A stretch of 8,458 nucleotides of DNA from Patescibacteria group bacterium (GTDB lineage Bacteria > Patescibacteriota > Microgenomatia > UBA1406 > GWC2-37-13), in assembly GCA_943356515.1 (NCBI GenBank), contig CALRFM010000042.1, positions 1 through 8,458 of the forward strand. Direction: 5' to 3'. Each line of letters starts with the position of its first letter. The stretch's first letter is position 1. The notes beneath the pieces were generated by a model. That model made no database searches. It was given only the letters and a program-made list of their open reading frames with translations, and was not told the DNA's origin. Shown here piece after piece: positions 5,759 to 8,458 of this stretch. A program made the position numbers and the translations under genes.

Positions 5759-6154
5759 TTAATATTCATCTACCTCAATACCTTTAAGTAAGAGATGATT
5801 TCTTTTCAAATATTTTCGTTTGTATGTTAGATAATTATTTTGTATATCCTTTATAGCCCAATGTAATAATTTAGTAAAATTTCCCTTTCGCTTTGTTCCA
5901 TTATAATCTACAATATCTGCTGTATTATTATATGCAATAATAGTATGTCTGTGTAAAATCCCATCATGGTGATTATCATACCTCAAAATTGTAACCCAAT
6001 CATCCTTTATTTTTATTTCGAGCGATACGCACACAATTTCCATACATAATCTTTTTGTTGAGTAATCAAATATATATGTTAGCCTATTATTTTCTGATAG
6101 GTTAAACTGGGTAATTCGCTTTTTGTTATTTTTCTTAGGATTTCTTTTTTTCAT
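5759..6154 (-). CDS. Small basic protein with R-Y-D-N..H.R-H motif, possible TumE/DUF7718-like toxin-type protein
   Basis: 131 aa from the ATG at 6154, or 136 aa from the ATG at 6169. The inner start is preferred because TATACA ends 6 nt before it. The N-terminus is very basic (KKRNPKKNNKKR). The core is EIVCVSLEIKIKDDW, then ILRYDNHHDGILHRHTI (Arg, Asp and three His residues conserved-looking), then a helical tail with HWAIKDIQNNYLTYKRKYL. The RYDN-plus-HxH signature recalls the TumE-type toxin family (DUF6516) and a related uncharacterised family (DUF7718); this is from memory and unverified. The usual TumE partner is a winged-helix antitoxin, which is not seen; the 83-aa neighbour is the only candidate partner. 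It is AT-rich and probably acquired. Confidence 0.65.
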   Translation of the reverse strand: MKKRNPKKNNKKRITQFNLSENNRLTYIFDYSTKRLCMEIVCVSLEIKIKDDWVTILRYDNHHDGILHRHTIIAYNNTADIVDYNGTKRKGNFTKLLHWAIKDIQNNYLTYKRKYLKRNHLLLKGIEVDEY

Positions 6155-6240
6155 CTGTTTTGTATACATTTTAGAATATTGTCTGTTGTTTTACCATCCG
6201 CAGACGATTTGATAGGAGAAAATAAAAGATAGTAGGGCAT
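6151..6240 (-). CDS. Possible 29-codon ORF upstream of the 131-aa gene
   Basis: It starts MPYYLLFSPIKSSADG and ends IQNR, with its TGA overlapping the ATG at 6154 in an ATGA arrangement typical of coupled genes. No ribosome site or -10 box precedes it, and its sequence is not recognised. It could be a leader peptide, the remains of a larger gene, or chance. Confidence 0.2.
   Translation of the reverse strand: MPYYLLFSPIKSSADGKTTDNILKCIQNR
6161..6166 (-). promoter_or_regulatory. -10 box of the 131-aa gene
   Basis: TATACA on the minus strand ends 6 nt before the ATG at 6154 and overlaps the longer-form ATG at 6169. It supports the shorter start and a leaderless message. The match is short and lies in an AT-rich region. 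Confidence 0.3.
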
Positions 6241-6241
6241 T

Positions 6242-6358
6242 TTATGCAGAAAGATTTCCTATTCCAAGATTTTCAAAAAATACTTTTGTCTGTTCAAGCC
6301 CGTAATCAAACTCTAGCTTTTTATTGATGATGAAGTCCCGTAAGGGGAGGGTTTTTAT
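6242..6358 (-). pseudogene. Possible 3' remnant of a lost gene
   Basis: A 38-codon open stretch without a start codon ends in TAA at 6242. It reads like the C-terminus of a real protein (LPLRDFIINKKLEFDYG, then LEQTKVFFENLG, ending NLSA). It begins exactly at the 3' end of the PilM/LytR_C gene, with an in-frame TAG just upstream, so its 5' part is missing. It may mark the edge of an old insertion or deletion at the islet border. The family is not recognised. The opposite strand has a 27-codon ORF (6244-6327), so coding on either strand is uncertain. Confidence 0.25.
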
Positions 6359-7848
6359 CTAAAATCAGTTCCGACGATTATTACAATATCTGCCGCATCA
6401 TTTTCATCTAAGGTCTCAAATTCCGCGTCGCCTTCCAGCTCAGATGCAATATCTTTGGCAATAGTTTCTTTAAGATTATTTGCTCCTTTTTTTGTTTGAA
6501 TAACTGTCACGTCATAATCAAATGCTTCGGCATTGGCAGTAAGGATATTTTCATACCCTCCTTCTTGTAAAAAGCTTTTTACCACACTAGCTTTTCCGCT
6601 TATTCCTGAACCATTCAGTACTTTTACCGATAAGGTTTTTCGTTCAATTTCTGGCGTTGGTGTGGGAGTTGGAGCTTCTGTTGGCTTCGGTTCTGGCGTT
6701 GGCGTCGGCTTACTAAAGCTCGGCATGCTTACTGATGGCATTGAAAACGACAACGCGCCCATTCGAGAAGCGCCAAACAATACACCAAACGTGAGTATAA
6801 ATGATAAGACAAATATAATAAGACCCTTTTTATTAATGGGAAATGACATGCTCATTTTCGGAAGCGAGAATGCAGGGCCTTTAAGATTCACCTTAGCGTT
6901 TCCACCTCTTTTTCCTTTGAGTAGAGTAAACTTGGTTTCTTCTTGAGTAAATATAAATGCTCCCAGCAACATGTCGTATTCTAAAATAGGAAGCTCTTTA
7001 TTCTCTGGTCCAGCAAGCATTTTCAAATAATCCGCATAAAAATGGGGAATAATGCGTTTTACTGGGTTCGTCCATACACCAACCTCTTTGGTGAATGTGT
7101 CTTGTCGCACTTTTGCAGACTGACTTCCAGACAAAAGGAGGCGATTTAATTTATTTCCTTGAGCTTCATATTTGGCAGCTTGTTTATGAAGAAGTTTTTC
7201 AATCTTATCGTCTTTTCCAACTTTGACACTCCAGTGATCTGCTTCAAATAACCCAAATGAATCATACATATATCCAGAAAGCTGGTCATTATCATATGAC
7301 ACATACCAAATATTTTCTTTTTTATTAGCGCGCAGTGTCTTTTCAAACAGCTTAAAGTAGGCCAGTGACGTGGGAACTATAGCAGTGAGTTTCAAATCGA
7401 GGAGTTCTAATGGTTGTTCAAATGATTCCACCACATTTCGGTGTACCAAATAAAACAAAATCATCTTTTTCCCGGCACTTTCACGAATAATATAATCGTA
7501 ATGACTATTTTCAATATCTATATTTAACAGTGATCGAGCTTTTTCTCTCAAATATGAATCGAGCACAGATTCATTCACATCTACCGGCATATCGGTGCGG
7601 AAGAAGGTAAAAGATTCTTGTGGGAGTATGAGCGTGCAATTCTTTTCTTTTATCGGGCCATTTGAAAAAAGTCGTTCAACCGTCTCTTTTACTGCCGATG
7701 CAATAATATCTGGATTGGAAGGTTTACCTTCTTGCAAAAGCGTAACGCCAAGTGATTTACTATGAAAATGAGACTCATATGACCCAAGCAAGCTTTTACT
7801 TAAGTACATTGCTTTGATCTGATCGGTGTCTAAGTATATATATAGCAT
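6355..7848 (-). CDS. PilM-like actin-fold protein fused to a membrane segment, PTP linker and LytR_C domain
   Basis: A 497-aa bitopic protein. Residues 1 to about 300 resemble the PilM/type IV pilus assembly ATPase-like fold: MLYIYLDTDQIKAMYL at the start, TLILPQESFTFFRTDMPVD, LREKARSLLNID, IVPTSLAYFKLFE. A flexible Gly/Lys stretch precedes one transmembrane helix (about 341-361, GLIIFVLSFILTFGVLFGAS). A Pro/Thr/Glu linker follows (378-400, PTPTPEPKPTEAPTPTPTPE). The C-terminal 95 residues match LytR_C: LSVKVLNGSGISGKASVV, FLQEGGY, then IVIIVGTDF at the end. The orientation predicts the actin-like part inside the cell and LytR_C outside, linking a cytoplasmic scaffold to wall or glycopolymer processes. 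It diverges from dnaG across a palindromic promoter region, with TATAAT 7 nt before the ATG. It is unlike canonical PilM, which has no LytR_C. Domain calls are from motif memory; substrate and partners are unknown. Confidence 0.8.
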   Translation of the reverse strand: MLYIYLDTDQIKAMYLSKSLLGSYESHFHSKSLGVTLLQEGKPSNPDIIASAVKETVERLFSNGPIKEKNCTLILPQESFTFFRTDMPVDVNESVLDSYLREKARSLLNIDIENSHYDYIIRESAGKKMILFYLVHRNVVESFEQPLELLDLKLTAIVPTSLAYFKLFEKTLRANKKENIWYVSYDNDQLSGYMYDSFGLFEADHWSVKVGKDDKIEKLLHKQAAKYEAQGNKLNRLLLSGSQSAKVRQDTFTKEVGVWTNPVKRIIPHFYADYLKMLAGPENKELPILEYDMLLGAFIFTQEETKFTLLKGKRGGNAKVNLKGPAFSLPKMSMSFPINKKGLIIFVLSFILTFGVLFGASRMGALSFSMPSVSMPSFSKPTPTPEPKPTEAPTPTPTPEIERKTLSVKVLNGSGISGKASVVKSFLQEGGYENILTANAEAFDYDVTVIQTKKGANNLKETIAKDIASELEGDAEFETLDENDAADIVIIVGTDFR

Positions 7849-7849
7849 T

Positions 7850-7869
7850 AAACCTATTATAATAGGTTT
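7850..7869. promoter_or_regulatory. Perfect 20-bp palindrome carrying TATAAT on both strands (divergent promoter/operator)
   Basis: The half-site AAACCTATTA is followed directly by its exact reverse complement. TATAAT occurs at 7858-7863 on plus and at 7861-7856 on minus. The minus copy ends 7 nt before the ATG of the PilM/LytR_C gene; TTGCTT lies 18 nt upstream of it as a poor -35. The plus copy could serve dnaG with a leader of about 50 nt. The symmetry also suits a dimeric repressor covering both promoters. Confidence 0.55.
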
Positions 7870-7904
7870 GAGAAACAGAAAGCAAGCGAACTGCAGTTTT
7901 GTAG

Positions 7905-7913
7905 TATTATACC
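7905..7913 (+). promoter_or_regulatory. Candidate -10 of dnaG
   Basis: TATTAT (7905-7910) overlaps TATACC (7908-7913), ending 11 or 8 nt before the dnaG ATG at 7922. Either gives a leader of a few bases at most. There is no -35 and no Shine-Dalgarno sequence. The TATAAT in the palindrome upstream is an alternative. Confidence 0.35.
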
Positions 7914-7921
7914 CCCTACTT

Positions 7922-8458
7922 ATGGCATCACAAATAGAAGAAATTAAACAAAAAATAGATATAGTAGATTACATTAGTAATGTTACTGATCTTAAAAAGA
8001 CTGGACGCAACTTCAAGGCCCTGTGCCCGTTTCATCAAGAAAAAACACCGTCGTTTGTGGTTTCTCCAGAGCGACAGATTTGGCGCTGTTTTGGTACGTG
8101 TGGTGAGGGTGGAGATGTGATTAGCTTTCACATGAAGTACGAAAACATTACGTTTGTTGAAGCGCTTCATGACTTGGCAGATATTGCAGGAGTCAAACTA
8201 AAGCAAGATAGTTATGAAGATGATGCATGGAAAGATAAAGAGGTATTGTTTACCATCAATAATCTGGCGCTCAAATATTATTCATATGTTCTTCATAGTA
8301 CTAAGTTTGGAGAAAAAGCCAGAGCATACCTGGCAAATAGGGGAGTGAACACGCAAATAATAAAACAATTTGACTTAGGGTATGCTCCCGCATCATGGGA
8401 TTCGCTTCAGAACTTTCTTATAAAAAAAGGGTATACCGTAGCTCAACTTGCAAGCTCA
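7922..8458 (+). CDS. dnaG: DNA primase DnaG (partial, C-terminus off window)
   Basis: 179 codons from the ATG at 7922 to the window edge without a stop. It starts MASQIEEIKQKIDIVDYIS, the standard DnaG opening. The CHC2 zinc-binding domain follows: Cys35-Pro-Phe-His38, EKTPSF, then Cys56-Phe-Gly-Thr-Cys60 and GGDVISF. After the zinc domain come FVEALHDLADIAGV (about 80-93) and the start of the catalytic-core N-terminal subdomain (RAYLANRGV, FDLGYAP). DnaG makes RNA primers at the replication fork and binds the template through the zinc domain. The second zinc pair is spaced CxxxC rather than the usual CxxC, one residue longer. The TOPRIM catalytic part lies outside the window. It diverges from the PilM/LytR_C gene. 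Confidence 0.96.
   Translation, partial: MASQIEEIKQKIDIVDYISNVTDLKKTGRNFKALCPFHQEKTPSFVVSPERQIWRCFGTCGEGGDVISFHMKYENITFVEALHDLADIAGVKLKQDSYEDDAWKDKEVLFTINNLALKYYSYVLHSTKFGEKARAYLANRGVNTQIIKQFDLGYAPASWDSLQNFLIKKGYTVAQLASS

Noticed and set aside
6244..6327. Plus-strand 27-codon ORF starting MQKDFLFQDF
   Set aside because: It has no promoter or ribosome site and overlaps the minus-strand remnant, whose composition seems at least as protein-like.
6333..6357. GC-rich TCCC/GGGA hairpin followed by GGG and five T residues as a plus-strand terminator
   Set aside because: The stem is only 4 bp, the T run is separated from it by GGG, and no convincing plus-strand gene ends here.
6533..6946. Plus-strand ORF rich in Gly/Val (GVGVGVGASVG)
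   Set aside because: It is the antisense reading of the PTPTP linker and membrane segment of the PilM/LytR_C gene.
7928..8170. Minus-strand 80-aa ORF
   Set aside because: It is antisense to the dnaG zinc-domain coding region.
1..8458. CRISPR array, tRNA or rRNA genes, insertion sequence
   Set aside because: No regularly spaced repeats, cloverleaf sequences, rRNA motifs, transposase motifs or terminal inverted repeats were seen on either strand.

Overview
The window is a moderately AT-rich stretch of bacterial chromosome. It looks like a member of the Candidate Phyla Radiation (Patescibacteria, possibly Microgenomates-like), although no rRNA or other phylogenetic marker is present to prove this. 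The clues are compact single-domain genes, Pro/Thr linkers of the PTPTP type between extracytoplasmic domains, a coiled-coil/M23 hydrolase with an unusual domain order, a PilM-like/LytR_C fusion, and a DnaG zinc motif with one extra residue. The genetic code looks standard: TGA ends ftsE and the M23 gene, tryptophan is written TGG, and the release factor that reads UGA (RF2) is encoded here.

Positions 1-4937 are a minus-strand cell-division/envelope cluster, read right to left. It runs prfB (RF2), a small membrane-anchored protein, ftsE, ftsX, a secreted coiled-coil M23-type peptidoglycan hydrolase, and a secreted jelly-roll-like protein with a Pro/Thr tail that leaves the window. FtsE and FtsX should form the ABC-type complex that activates a periplasmic or extracellular hydrolase through its coiled coil, and the hydrolase encoded immediately downstream is the obvious partner.

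Positions about 4938-6354 are an accessory islet between two conserved blocks. It holds a plus-strand cupin gene interrupted by one in-frame TGA, two small AT-rich minus-strand genes (83 aa and about 131 aa, the latter with an R-Y-D-N..H.R-H motif like small toxin families), a possible 29-codon ORF, and what may be the 3' remnant of a lost gene.

Positions 6355-7848 (minus) encode a PilM-like actin-fold protein fused through a membrane segment and a PTP linker to a LytR_C domain. Plus-strand dnaG (primase) diverges from it at 7922 and runs off the right edge. A perfect 20-bp palindrome with TATAAT on both strands lies between them.

The most striking pattern is at gene starts. Nine of the eleven main genes have a -10-like hexamer ending only 5-8 nt before the start codon chosen here. 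A tenth, dnaG, has a poorer match at 8 nt. This predicts transcripts with no leader and no Shine-Dalgarno site. The exception is ftsX, which overlaps ftsE and has a textbook AAAGGAGG. The window therefore seems to use leaderless initiation for promoter-proximal genes and Shine-Dalgarno initiation inside the one tightly coupled operon.
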